64,000 nucleotides of DNA from the NCBI RefSeq assembly GCF_039525805.1, contig NZ_BAAAHZ010000015.1. One strand, written 5' to 3'. This DNA comes from Dietzia natronolimnaea. GTDB taxonomy: Bacteria > Actinomycetota > Actinomycetes > Mycobacteriales > Mycobacteriaceae. This document shows, piece by piece, positions 24,842 through 33,287 of the stretch. Made by a program: the position numbers and the translations under genes. Position 1 is the first letter of the stretch. Each line of letters starts with the position of its first letter. A model generated the notes under the pieces. That model made no database searches. It was given only the letters and a program-made list of their open reading frames with translations, and was not told where the DNA came from.

Positions 24842-25902
24842 GTCGACCAGCTCTCCCAGGCGCGTAGGTACGCCCGTCCCAGTTCCGCCAGCTCGGGTCC
24901 GGGCGGGTCGACGCGGGTCGGGGCGGGGTCGTCGAGCAGTCGTCGCAGCTCTCCCGGCAGGTCGGTGGCGTCGGTGAGCAGCAGGGAACCGGGCCGCCTG
25001 CGCTCAATCTCCCGGGTGTAGTCCGAGTCGCTGACGAGCGGGCGGCGGCCGGCGGCGGCCCAGGTGTTGATCGACCCCGAGGCCGACACGTTGCGGAACA
25101 GCGCGACGGGCACGGTCACCTCGCCGAGGACGCGGGCGAGGTCGTCGTCGTCGATACGCCCGGTCAGCTCGGCACGCCCGCCCGCCGCCCGGACGGTCTC
25201 GAGCGCGGCCCGCACGTAGTCCGCGTGGCCGTCGGCGGGCGCACCGAGCAGGCGCAGCGACACCGCGTGGTCACCGGCGGCGGCGAGCTCGGCGACCGCC
25301 TGTGCCACCAGGTCCACGGCCTTGCCGGGATGCAGGAAACCGAAGACGCCCACGGACCGCTCGTCCGGCCGGATCTGGTCGGGGGTCGAGCCCGCACGGC
25401 CGAGGTCGGGGACCGGCAGGGGGATCACGGCGTCGACGGCGATGCCCGCAGCGTCGCAGAGGTGGCGCTCGTGCTCGGAACTCACCACCACCAGCCCCGC
25501 GGCCGCCGCGATCCGCTGGTAGGCCCGGGCCCGGCGCCGACACCGCTCGGCGCCCTCGGCCGGTTGCGGGACGTCGTGGAGCGTCACGGCCACCGGGCGG
25601 TCCCGGGCCAGCGACTCGACGGCGTCGGCCGCCTCGTCCGGCGTCGCCCCGAACAGCGCGTCCGTGATGTGCAGGTGCACGGGCCCGCCGGGGTGTGCGG
25701 CCAGGGCGTCGGCCAGCCGGGCCACGTCCGGCACCTCGAGCAGTGGGGTCCCGGCGGCGTGCGCGCAGTCGGCGGCGAACCTGGTCACCCCGTGCGCCGG
25801 CGGGCCGAGAGCGACGGTCAGCGGCGGGGACGGCGGGTCGGCCGACTGCGGGGTCTGCGGGTCGGCCGACTGCGGGGACTGCGGGTTCTGCGGGTCGGTC
25901 AC
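24838..25902 (-). CDS. Glycosyltransferase-like protein (GT-B, GT4-type C-terminal half)
   Basis: The 354-residue protein begins with an imperfect repeat of PQSPQSADPQ/TPQSADPP, from tandem duplicated DNA. The body has VHLHITDALFG, VAVTLHDVPQP and VVVSSEHERHLCDAAGI of the acceptor domain, then SVGVFGFLHPGKAVDLVAQA and AAGRRPLVSDSDYTREIER of the donor domain. The usual EX7E motif is weak, so activity is less certain than for its neighbours. GTG at 25902 overlaps the WcbI-like stop, which keeps it in the same operon. Confidence 0.7.
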   Translation of the reverse strand: MTDPQNPQSPQSADPQTPQSADPPSPPLTVALGPPAHGVTRFAADCAHAAGTPLLEVPDVARLADALAAHPGGPVHLHITDALFGATPDEAADAVESLARDRPVAVTLHDVPQPAEGAERCRRRARAYQRIAAAAGLVVVSSEHERHLCDAAGIAVDAVIPLPVPDLGRAGSTPDQIRPDERSVGVFGFLHPGKAVDLVAQAVAELAAAGDHAVSLRLLGAPADGHADYVRAALETVRAAGGRAELTGRIDDDDLARVLGEVTVPVALFRNVSASGSINTWAAAGRRPLVSDSDYTREIERRRPGSLLLTDATDLPGELRRLLDDPAPTRVDPPGPELAELGRAYLRAWESWST

Positions 25903-26765
25903 GTGAGCCCCAGCAGTTCGATCCGGTCGGCGTGGCGCCGCAGCCCCTCCTCGACCACCCCCGGGGTGGACGCGTACCAGGCCAGATGCGCCTGGGTGAC
26001 CTCGTCACCGGGGACGCTGACGCCGTCGACCAGCCAGTCGCGGGGGCCGGTCTCCGGGAGGCCGAGCGCACGCTCGACCGCCGGGTCCACGGGCGCCCGC
26101 GTGGCGCCGAGCGGCTCCCGGTCGCCGATGCGCGGCGGGTCGTCGATCAGCCCCGGGGGCAGTGCCGCGAGGACACGGTCGAACACCTCCTGCAGGGTGT
26201 GGCGGTCCGGGTGGTTGATGGTGTGCCAGCGTGGGACGCCCTCGAGCAGATCCGAGGCGATCAGGGTGCCGTGGGCCTCCTCGCGGGTGCGCAGCGCCTC
26301 CACGGATTCCCGCGCCGCCGCGAGCGCCTGACCGGGGTCGGGCGCGGCGCCGAGGACGTCCAGGTCGCCCGTCGCGGCGGCCACGATCGCCCGGAGGTCG
26401 TGGTACGGCGCGATCGGCGGCACGAGTGAGCGATCGTGCGGCGGCCGGATCAGCACCTGGTACGGGTGCAGCCCGGCGTACCGCAGGACCGGCACCAGCA
26501 CCACGGTCGCCGAGGCCGGCAATCGTGCGGAGAGCTGGCGGTGGCCGAGGGGCAGCTCGCGGTAGTCATCGCGGACGGGCTGGACGATGAGTACGTCGGT
26601 GCGCGCGAGGTCGGCGTGCAGGTCCGGCAGGTCGCGGGCCGTCATCTCGTACACCGGCCGCACATCCCTCACCGTCAGGCCCTCGGCGGAACGCAGCAGG
26701 TCACGGTAGACGTCGGCCTGGCAGTTGCCGATCACCATGACGGACGGCTGGGTGGGGGTGGTCAC
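25899..26765 (-). CDS. WcbI-family polysaccharide biosynthesis protein (putative acetyltransferase)
   Basis: The 288-residue protein starts with VMVIGNCQADVYRDLLRS; the GNCQ signature near residue 13 is the hallmark of WcbI, a capsule-locus protein of Burkholderia with an SGNH-like fold that binds coenzyme A. RYAGLHPYQVLIRPPHDRSL and WHTINHPDRHTL supply further conserved His/Pro positions. Its place at the head of the glycosyltransferase run suggests it decorates the glycan. GTG at 26765 is chosen over GTG/ATG alternatives around 26738-26801 with modest confidence. The divergent glycosyltransferase starts 61 nt away. Confidence 0.75.
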   Translation of the reverse strand: MTTPTQPSVMVIGNCQADVYRDLLRSAEGLTVRDVRPVYEMTARDLPDLHADLARTDVLIVQPVRDDYRELPLGHRQLSARLPASATVVLVPVLRYAGLHPYQVLIRPPHDRSLVPPIAPYHDLRAIVAAATGDLDVLGAAPDPGQALAAARESVEALRTREEAHGTLIASDLLEGVPRWHTINHPDRHTLQEVFDRVLAALPPGLIDDPPRIGDREPLGATRAPVDPAVERALGLPETGPRDWLVDGVSVPGDEVTQAHLAWYASTPGVVEEGLRRHADRIELLGLT

Positions 26766-26826
26766 CGAGCCGAGCGTAGGCAGGGCCCCAGGTGGCGGCA
26801 ACCGGCGGACGTGGCACGGTGGCGGG

Positions 26827-28074
26827 GTGACCTCCAGTACCTCGCCGACCTCGGCCCCGCTGCGGGTCCGGTCGATCCCCGCCGGCCACGACTACGTGCG
26901 CCACGCTGTCGGCCGCGCCGCCGACCCCGCCAGCGGTGGAGCACCCGGAGTCGCAACGGACCCCACGAGCGGTGCCGCAACCGACCCGGCGGGGATCGTG
27001 GTGCTCGCCGATCCCCTGCTCGATCCGGCCGAGCCGTCGCGGTGGTGGCCGCACCCCGCGCTCGAGGCCGCTGAGCGTCCCGAGGTGCTGGACGGTGCCG
27101 ACCTCGTCCACGTGCACTTCGGTTACGAGCACCGCAGCCCGGCTCAGGTGGCGGAGTTCGTCGCCGCGGTCCGGTCACGGGGGTTACCCCTGGTGGTGAC
27201 CGTGCACGACCTGACCAATCCCCACGAGGCGGACCCGGCCGCGCATCTCGAGCGCACCGGGCACCTGGTGCTCGGAGCCGACGCGGTCGTCACGCTGACC
27301 GCGGGCGCGGCGGGCGAGATACGTCGGCGTTGGGGGGTGGACTCGCAGGTCATCCCGCATCCCCGTCTCATGCCGGTCGGGGTCACCGAGCCGTATCGGT
27401 TGCGCCGCCTCGAGCAGGCCGGTCACCCCGGGCCGCACACCGCACGGCCACCCGGGCGGCGGACCGTGGGCGTCGTGCTGGGCTCGCTGCGGGCCGGGGT
27501 CGCCGCCGAGGGCCTGCTTCCACAGCTGGTGACCGCGCTCCCCGCCGGTGCCGACCTGGTGGTGATGGTGCGCTCGGACGCCCTCGCCGCCGCCCACACC
27601 CCCGGCCACGCCCGACATGAGGCGGCGCTCGTGCTGGACGCGCTCGCCGAGCGTCCGGACGTCGAGGTCCGCTCCCACGACCTGCTGACCGAGGACGAGC
27701 TGTGCCGGGCCCTGGCCGGGTTCGACGCCCTGGTCCTGCCCCACCGCCACGGGACGCACTCCGGGTGGCTGGAGTCGTGCCGGGAGCTGGGGCTGCCGCC
27801 GGTCATCCCGGATATCGGTTACCTGGTCGAGCAGTGGGGTTCGCCGGCGGGCTCCTACGACCCCTCAGACCCGACGGCCGCGGACCTACGCCGGGCACTG
27901 GCGACCGCGCTGGACGGCCCACCGGTCCCCGCTCGGATGGCCGATGCCGAGGACAGCGCGGTCGCCACTGCCCACGCAGCGCTCTACCGTGCCGCTCGCG
28001 CCGCCGTCGCCTCCCATCGCGGGGTCGGTTCTCATCGCGGGGTCGGTTCCGATCACGTGTCCCCACGAGACTGA
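26827..28074 (+). CDS. Glycosyltransferase-like protein (GT-B), divergent from the glycan operon
   Basis: The 415-residue protein shows LVHVHFGYEHRSPAQVAEFV and LVVTVHDLTNPHEAD in the acceptor half and DALVLPHRHGTHSGWLESCR in the donor half, where the GT4 EX7E motif would sit; here it reads H-S-G-W-L-E-S-C-R-E. An Ala/Gly-rich insert occurs near the N-terminus. The final residues repeat (SHRGVG twice). GTG at 26827 follows GGCGGG, a weak RBS; a leaderless start is possible. Orientation opposite to the other glycan genes puts both under a 61-nt shared promoter region. Confidence 0.72.
   Translation: MTSSTSPTSAPLRVRSIPAGHDYVRHAVGRAADPASGGAPGVATDPTSGAATDPAGIVVLADPLLDPAEPSRWWPHPALEAAERPEVLDGADLVHVHFGYEHRSPAQVAEFVAAVRSRGLPLVVTVHDLTNPHEADPAAHLERTGHLVLGADAVVTLTAGAAGEIRRRWGVDSQVIPHPRLMPVGVTEPYRLRRLEQAGHPGPHTARPPGRRTVGVVLGSLRAGVAAEGLLPQLVTALPAGADLVVMVRSDALAAAHTPGHARHEAALVLDALAERPDVEVRSHDLLTEDELCRALAGFDALVLPHRHGTHSGWLESCRELGLPPVIPDIGYLVEQWGSPAGSYDPSDPTAADLRRALATALDGPPVPARMADAEDSAVATAHAALYRAARAAVASHRGVGSHRGVGSDHVSPRD
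28015..28050 (+). repeat. 18-bp tandem duplication near a gene end
   Basis: CATCGCGGGGTCGGTTCT is followed at once by a copy differing only in its last base, 20 nt before the stop of the divergent glycosyltransferase. It adds six residues (SHRGVG) in frame. Confidence 0.85.
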
Positions 28075-28148
28075 TCCCGGATTCGCACATCTGCGCCCAC
28101 TCGCCGCGTGAGCGGGCGGGGCAGGCGACGCGGCCGCGTGAGCGGGAC

Positions 28149-28826
28149 TCAGCCCTCGTTGCGGCGCACCATCTCGCCGATCCACTCCGGAACGTAGGGC
28201 GAGGTGCAGCCCGCGGGCGTCGGGTAGTCCCGGAGCACCCCCAGTCGTTCGCCGATCTCCAGTGCGCGCGGCCGCAGGTCCGGGTGATGGATCCCGATCT
28301 GCGCCAGGCACGTGTTCATCTCCCACTGCAGCCGCTCGTGCGCCTCGGCCATCTCGGCCTCGATCGCGTCCAGCAGCCCGGACAATTCCAACCCGTCCGG
28401 CTTCTTGACCACCCTGTCGGCGGTGAGCGCCCACCCTGCGGCGGCGACCACCGGATCAGGATCGCCCAGCCACTCCAGGCGGAGTTGCTCGGCGTGCGGG
28501 CCCTTCATCACCACGTACCCGACCAGCCAGTCGTGCACCTTGCGGGTGCGGGCCTCGCGCAGCATCGCGTCCAGCTGACCCCCGGAGAACTCCTTGGGGC
28601 GGCAGATCAGCAGCGCGAGCAGGCGCGCCGCCGAGTCGCCGGTGGCCCACAGTTCCTCCGCGAACGACTGGTTCTTCTTGATCCGCTTGGCCACCGCGCG
28701 CAGCGTCGTCAGGTTGACCGCGTGGTCGTCGCCGTGCCGCTCGTTGACGGCCAGGATCCTGGGGTCCTCCAGCGCGGCCAGCTCGGCCATCACCTCGTCG
28801 AGATCCGGCTCGCTCGTCGTCGTCAT
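28149..28826 (-). CDS. DNA alkylation repair-like (AlkD/HEAT-repeat) protein
   Basis: The 225-residue protein is helical with repeat units such as NLTTLRAVAKRIKKNQSFAEELWATGDSAARLLALLI and WLVGYVVMKGPHAEQL, as in AlkD-type HEAT-like glycosylases. The catalytic Asp/Trp pair of AlkD cannot be placed with certainty, so a DNA-binding but non-catalytic role is possible. GAGGAGGAGACC precedes the ATG at 28826. The ATG ACG ACG ACG AGC start carries one of the window's GACGACGACGAG 12-mers. It is divergent from an endonuclease-V-like gene, which would make a small DNA-repair pair. Confidence 0.7.
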   Translation of the reverse strand: MTTTSEPDLDEVMAELAALEDPRILAVNERHGDDHAVNLTTLRAVAKRIKKNQSFAEELWATGDSAARLLALLICRPKEFSGGQLDAMLREARTRKVHDWLVGYVVMKGPHAEQLRLEWLGDPDPVVAAAGWALTADRVVKKPDGLELSGLLDAIEAEMAEAHERLQWEMNTCLAQIGIHHPDLRPRALEIGERLGVLRDYPTPAGCTSPYVPEWIGEMVRRNEG

Positions 28827-28865
28827 ATCGGTCTCCTCCTCCGCGCCGCCCCGCGCCCACGGTCC

Positions 28866-28871
28866 TATACT
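28866..28871 (+). promoter_or_regulatory. -10 element giving a probable leaderless transcript
   Basis: TATACT matches the -10 consensus at five of six positions and stands 6 nt before the ATG at 28878, so transcription should begin at or within a base or two of the start codon. No Shine-Dalgarno can fit. The -35 region is poor. Confidence 0.55.
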
Positions 28872-28877
28872 CGCCGG

Positions 28878-29135
28878 ATGCGCCTGCGGAGCATCCATCC
28901 CGACCTGCTCGACCGCGCCGCGCCGGTCGCCGGGTGGCGTGAGGGACTCCTGGCTCAGAAGGTACTCCGCGGGCTCACCGAGGGCCATCACCGTCGCCCG
29001 CGGCCGGGACGCGTCCGCGCGATGCCGGATCCGGCCCGGCTCGGCCGACTCACGTCGCCGCGGCCCCACCCGACGTTCGATCTCGTCCCCGGCCCGGTCG
29101 CGGCCCGGGATCGCCCACCCCACCCGGAGGCCTGA
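28878..29135 (+). CDS. Short pyrimidine-dimer DNA glycosylase (T4 endonuclease V)-like protein
   Basis: The first 55 residues (MRLRSIHPDLLDRAAPVAGW, REGLLAQKVLRGLTEGHH) resemble the MRLWSLHPxYLDxxGLxAxWREaLLAQ start of the DenV-like family, with the HP and R-E residues kept. The family is usually near 130-150 residues; this protein has 85 and loses similarity after a PDPARLGRL segment, so it lacks the C-terminal helices. It may be a decayed or minimal member. A TATACT box 6 nt upstream implies leaderless expression. The esterase gene starts 3 nt after its stop. Confidence 0.55.
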   Translation: MRLRSIHPDLLDRAAPVAGWREGLLAQKVLRGLTEGHHRRPRPGRVRAMPDPARLGRLTSPRPHPTFDLVPGPVAARDRPPHPEA

Positions 29136-29138
29136 CCC

Positions 29139-30371
29139 GTGCTGCCGCTACTCCTCGTCCCGCCCGCCCTCTCCACCGCCCTGGCCCTGAGCCCGGTGCG
29201 CGCCCCGTTCCCCGCCGCGGCCGCGGGGTGGGCGATAGGCCTCCCGGCGTTGGAGATGCCTCTCCACGTGGGGGCGGGCGTGGCGGCGGTGACGGCCACG
29301 CGACTGGCTCGCCGCCCGGTCACCGGAACCGACCTCGCGGGAGCGGGGTTGGCCGCCCTGACCTGCGCCGGACTGGCCGTGGTGCAGGCCAGGCAGCTCG
29401 CCGCGCACGGCGCCCTGGAGCGGGCGTTCGACGAGTCCGCGCGGGCGGACGCGGGGCCCGACGAGTCGGCACCCAACGGGCGGACCAGGTCGGTCCCCGT
29501 CGACCGACCCGAGCCGGGAGACGCCGGTGGGGCGACGACGACGAGGTCCGCAGCCCGCCACCGCACGCCGTGGCGGACGGTGCTCCTCCAGCCGTGGCCC
29601 CTCCGGCCGCGCGGCGTCGAGGCCCGCACCCACCTCGCCTACGGACCTGACGCCCGCGCGACCCGGTTCGACCTCTACACCGGGAGAGGGACCGAGAGCG
29701 TGCGCGGGGTGCTGATCCACATCCACGGCGGGCACTTCCGCGCGGGCGGGCCGAGCCGGGAGTCGCGGGCGATGCTCTTCGACCACGCGCTCCGCGGCTG
29801 GGCCGCGATCAGCACCACCTACCACCTCTCGTCCACGCCGGAGGCGGGCTTCCCGCAGCATCTCGTGGACGTCAAGAGGCTGATCCGCTGGATCCGCACG
29901 GAGGGCCCCGCGCACGGTATCCCGGCGGACGCCCCGATCGTGGTGGCGGGCAGCTCGGCCGGCGCGCACATCGCCATGATGACCGCTCTGACCGCCGGCG
30001 ACCCGAGATTCCAACCCGGCTTCGAGGACCTGGACACCTCCCTGGCGGGTGCGATCGGGCTCTACGGCTACTACGGCCGTCTGGGCGCGGCGACCAAGGA
30101 CCTCTCCGACCCGGTCCGCCACCCGGCGGAGGGCGCGCCCCCGATCGCGATCATCCACGGTACCGACGACATGTACACCCCGGTCAAGGGTTCGCGCAGG
30201 CTGGTGCGGCACCTGCGGGGCGGGTCGTCGAACCCCGTGGTCTACGCCGAACTCCCCGGCGCGCAGCACGGGTTCGACGCGGTGCAGTCCGCCCGCTACC
30301 TCGCGGTGATCGCGGCGCTCCGGAGGTTCACCGAGCCCCTCGCCGGGTCGGGCGTAATGTCGCCTCGGTGA
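29139..30371 (+). CDS. Alpha/beta hydrolase (HSL/carboxylesterase-like) with membrane N-terminus
   Basis: The 410-residue protein has two to three hydrophobic segments in the first 90 residues, then a hydrophilic linker and a hydrolase domain: oxyanion motif HIHGGHFRAG near 193, nucleophile elbow VAGSSAGAH near 268, acidic IHGTDDMYTP near 340 and His in LPGAQHGFDA. This is the hormone-sensitive-lipase-type arrangement. A short-chain ester or lipid substrate is likely. The linker carries one GACGACGACGAG 12-mer read as ATTTRS. GTG at 29139 follows the endonuclease-V-like gene closely. Confidence 0.82.
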   Translation: MLPLLLVPPALSTALALSPVRAPFPAAAAGWAIGLPALEMPLHVGAGVAAVTATRLARRPVTGTDLAGAGLAALTCAGLAVVQARQLAAHGALERAFDESARADAGPDESAPNGRTRSVPVDRPEPGDAGGATTTRSAARHRTPWRTVLLQPWPLRPRGVEARTHLAYGPDARATRFDLYTGRGTESVRGVLIHIHGGHFRAGGPSRESRAMLFDHALRGWAAISTTYHLSSTPEAGFPQHLVDVKRLIRWIRTEGPAHGIPADAPIVVAGSSAGAHIAMMTALTAGDPRFQPGFEDLDTSLAGAIGLYGYYGRLGAATKDLSDPVRHPAEGAPPIAIIHGTDDMYTPVKGSRRLVRHLRGGSSNPVVYAELPGAQHGFDAVQSARYLAVIAALRRFTEPLAGSGVMSPR

Positions 30372-30411
30372 CGACCCACCGAGCGGGATCGCACTGACGA
30401 GAGAGGCCATC

Positions 30412-30849
30412 ATGCCGTTGTCCGGCGAGTACGAGCCCAGCCCCAGCAAGTGGGTGCGGGACCAGGTCGAGCAGTACGAGAAGAGCAACGGGGCGTCGGG
30501 CTCCGAGCTGTCGGGCATGCCGGTGGTCATCGTGACCACCGTGGGCAAGAAGTCGGGGAAGCTGCGCAAGACTCCCCTGATGCGGGTCGAGCACGACGGT
30601 TCCTACGCCGCCGTCGCCTCCCTGGGCGGCGCACCCACCCATCCGGTCTGGTACTGGAACATCAAGGCCCACCCGCACGTTGAGGTGCGGGACAAGGACC
30701 GGGTCGGTGACTTCGTCGCCCGCGAGGTGACCGGTGCGGAACGCGACCTGTGGTGGGATCGGGCGGTCGCGGTGTACCCCGACTACCGCGACTACCAGGA
30801 GAATACCGAGCGGACGATCCCCGTCTTCGTGCTCGACCCCCGGGACTGA
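30412..30849 (+). CDS. Deazaflavin (F420)-dependent nitroreductase-family oxidoreductase
   Basis: The 145-residue protein is a split-barrel Ddn-like flavoprotein: VVIVTTVGKKSGKLRKTPLM, EHDGSYAAVASLGGAPTHPV and WYWNIKAHPHVEV are characteristic, including the basic KKSGKLRK patch that contacts the F420 tail. Members reduce quinones, nitro compounds or unsaturated substrates with F420H2 and occur mainly in actinobacteria. AGAGAGG lies about 10 nt before the ATG. It stands alone 40 nt after the esterase. Confidence 0.9.
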   Translation: MPLSGEYEPSPSKWVRDQVEQYEKSNGASGSELSGMPVVIVTTVGKKSGKLRKTPLMRVEHDGSYAAVASLGGAPTHPVWYWNIKAHPHVEVRDKDRVGDFVAREVTGAERDLWWDRAVAVYPDYRDYQENTERTIPVFVLDPRD

Positions 30850-30906
30850 GGTCCCTCACCACCGCACCCACCGATCCCGGTGCCCTGCCACCTCAGGAGG
30901 CCTCGA

Positions 30907-31836
30907 ATGACCCGAACCGCCCTCGTCCTCGGATGCGGTGGCACCATCGGGGGCGCCTGGGCGATCGCGGCCATGCACGCCCTCGCCGAGCAGACCGGAT
31001 TCGATCCCCGCGACGCCGACGTTCTGCTGGGCACCTCGGCGGGGGCCGAGTTGGTGACCATGGTGGGCGGCGGCGTCGGGGTCGACGAGCTGGTGGACAT
31101 GCAGCGCGGACGGGCCCGGGACCCCAGGCTCCGCGAGCACATCGCGTCCACCCCGCCCGGCAGGCCGCCGCTGCCCCGGCCACCCCTGCTCAATCCCGGA
31201 CTGCTGCGCACGCACTCCGGCCTGGCCGCCTACGCCGGGATCGCCCCCAGCGGTCGCGGCGACATGGGATGGCTGCAGCGGTTGGCCGAGGGTTTCGAGG
31301 TGGGCTCCTGGTTGCCCCACCCTGCCGCCCGGATGGTCGCCTACGACATCCGCGCCGGTGAGCGGGTCGTGTTCGGCGCACCGGGTTCGCCGATCGCGAC
31401 CGTCGGCGAGGCGCTGCGCGCGTCCTGGTCGACCCCCGGGTGGATGACCCCGGTCCCCATCGGCGACCGCATCTTCGTCGACGGCGGAATGGGGTCGACC
31501 GCCTCCGTGGATCTGCTCTCGCCCGAGGACGCGGACCTCATCTACGTGATCGCTCCCATGGCGTCGGCTCCCGGCGTCCGTGTGCCCGGACCCGGCGGCC
31601 GGCTCGAACACCGCCTGATCCGACGACCGATGTCCACGCAACTGGCCGCCGAGATCGCGGTCGTCCGCGCGCGGGGCACCACGGTGGTCCCGATCCTTCC
31701 GACGGCCGTCGATCTCGCCGGGCTGGGTGCCCACTTCATGAGCAGCACCCGCCGGGTGGCAGCGTTCGAGTACTCCATGAGGACAGCCCCGGACACCGTG
31801 CGCATCGCGCTGTCCGACGCAGGCGTCGGCGCGTGA
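30907..31836 (+). CDS. Patatin-like phospholipase
   Basis: The 309-residue protein carries the patatin elements in order: oxyanion loop GCGGTIGGAW (9-18), nucleophile GTSAG (43-47), and the catalytic Asp in FVDGG near 195. Ser45 and this Asp form the dyad. No signal peptide is seen, so it is cytoplasmic or membrane-associated and would act on membrane phospholipids or stored lipids. ATG at 30907 is chosen because CAGGAGG lies 8 nt upstream; a longer start at 30880 lacks one. Confidence 0.88.
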   Translation: MTRTALVLGCGGTIGGAWAIAAMHALAEQTGFDPRDADVLLGTSAGAELVTMVGGGVGVDELVDMQRGRARDPRLREHIASTPPGRPPLPRPPLLNPGLLRTHSGLAAYAGIAPSGRGDMGWLQRLAEGFEVGSWLPHPAARMVAYDIRAGERVVFGAPGSPIATVGEALRASWSTPGWMTPVPIGDRIFVDGGMGSTASVDLLSPEDADLIYVIAPMASAPGVRVPGPGGRLEHRLIRRPMSTQLAAEIAVVRARGTTVVPILPTAVDLAGLGAHFMSSTRRVAAFEYSMRTAPDTVRIALSDAGVGA

Positions 31837-31854
31837 ACCCCGGCCGACGAGGCG

Positions 31855-33111
31855 TCAGCGGGCCGCCCGCCGGGTGACCGGTCGGGACCCGTCCCCGAAG
31901 TCCGGGTCGGGCAGACGGCGGCCGGGATCCGCGAGTCCCACCAGGTGCCCGTCCAGCGACAGCCGCCGCATGGACTCGAGCAACATGCGGCGCGCGCTCG
32001 CGTTGACCGAGGAGACCCGGCTCAGATCGAGGGTCACCTCGCCGTCACCCGGCGGGATCTCGGCCAGCCGACGCAACACCTGTTCGGCGCTCGCGAACGT
32101 CATCGGCCCCTGCAGACGGAAGGTGCGCCTGCCGCTGATCTCGTCGAACCGCACCGAGCGGACGGCCTCGACCTCGGTCACCGTGGTGTTCATCAGGTGG
32201 AGTTCCAGATCGCGCGAGAGCCGCTCGAACGTCCGGACCCCCTCGACACTGTGGCCGTGCTCGTCGAGCCGGGGCGAGAAGACACCGAGGCCCACCTGGC
32301 CGGGCAGGGCACCGAAGATCCCGCCGGACACCCCGCTCTTCGCGGGGATCCCGACGGTGGACATCCAGTCGCCGGCCGCGTCGTACATCCCGCACGTGGC
32401 CATGACCGCCAGCACCTGCCGGGCCACCGGCGCGGAGACGACGCGCTCACGGGTGACGGGGTTGATCCCGCCGGTCGCCAGGGTCACGGCCATCACCGCC
32501 AGGTCGCGGACGGTCACCCGGTAGGCGCACTGGCGGGTGTACCCGCGCACGGCCTCGTCCGGGTCGTCCTCGATGATCCCGCTGGCCCGGACCAGGTTGG
32601 CCATCGCCCGATTCCGGAACGCGGTGCGCAGCTCGGAGTTCATCACGGCCGCGTCCACCTCCAGCCGCCGACCGGCGAAGGACGACAACCCGGCGGCCAG
32701 CGCCTCGTCACGTTCGACCTCGGTGGCGCCGACCGGTCCGACCAGGGTGTGGGTGGTGATGGCCCCGATGTTGATCATGGGATTCCGGGGCCGCCCGCTG
32801 ATCCTCTCCAGGGAGATCTGGTTGAACGCGTCCCCGGACGGCTCCACGGCCACCTTCTCCAACACCGCCTCGATCCCGCGGTCGCGCAGCGCCAGCGCAT
32901 AGGCGAACGGCTTGCTCATCGACTGGATGGTGAACTCGGCGTCCGCGTCGCCGGCGGTGTAGACGACGCCGTCCATCGTGCAGGCGGCCACGGCGAACCG
33001 ATCCGGGTCCACGGCGGCGAGTTCGGGGATGTAGTCGGCGAGGTGCCCGTCCGCGCCCGTCGAACACAGGTCGCGGATCTCGAGCAGATAGTCAGGTACC
33101 GGGGTCTTCAC
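31855..33111 (-). CDS. glsA: Glutaminase A with C-terminal STAS domain
   Basis: The 418-residue protein has a serine-type glutaminase domain (about 1-305) with the Ser-X-X-Lys catalytic motif in IQSMSKPFAYAL, NPMINIGAI and CGMYDAAGDW, and AKSGVSGGIFGALP. It converts glutamine to glutamate and ammonia. Residues about 330-400 form a STAS-like domain (VTLDLSRVSSVNASARRMLL), as in anti-sigma antagonists. The fusion is known in some actinobacteria and suggests regulation by protein contact or ligand. It converges on the patatin gene with an 18-nt gap. Confidence 0.92.
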   Translation of the reverse strand: MKTPVPDYLLEIRDLCSTGADGHLADYIPELAAVDPDRFAVAACTMDGVVYTAGDADAEFTIQSMSKPFAYALALRDRGIEAVLEKVAVEPSGDAFNQISLERISGRPRNPMINIGAITTHTLVGPVGATEVERDEALAAGLSSFAGRRLEVDAAVMNSELRTAFRNRAMANLVRASGIIEDDPDEAVRGYTRQCAYRVTVRDLAVMAVTLATGGINPVTRERVVSAPVARQVLAVMATCGMYDAAGDWMSTVGIPAKSGVSGGIFGALPGQVGLGVFSPRLDEHGHSVEGVRTFERLSRDLELHLMNTTVTEVEAVRSVRFDEISGRRTFRLQGPMTFASAEQVLRRLAEIPPGDGEVTLDLSRVSSVNASARRMLLESMRRLSLDGHLVGLADPGRRLPDPDFGDGSRPVTRRAAR

Positions 33112-33287
33112 GACCTCAGCGTGTCACGGCGCCCGTCGGTCGCGCGCCCTGACGAGTCGCTCCGTTGGGGATCGGGGATGCGTCGCCGAGGTTAACGGCA
33201 CTACAACGATTCCGTCTCACCGGTTACATCTGTCGCGGACATCCCCCCACACTGGGGTTACCCCCGACCCAAGACGAAAGGTTGCTC

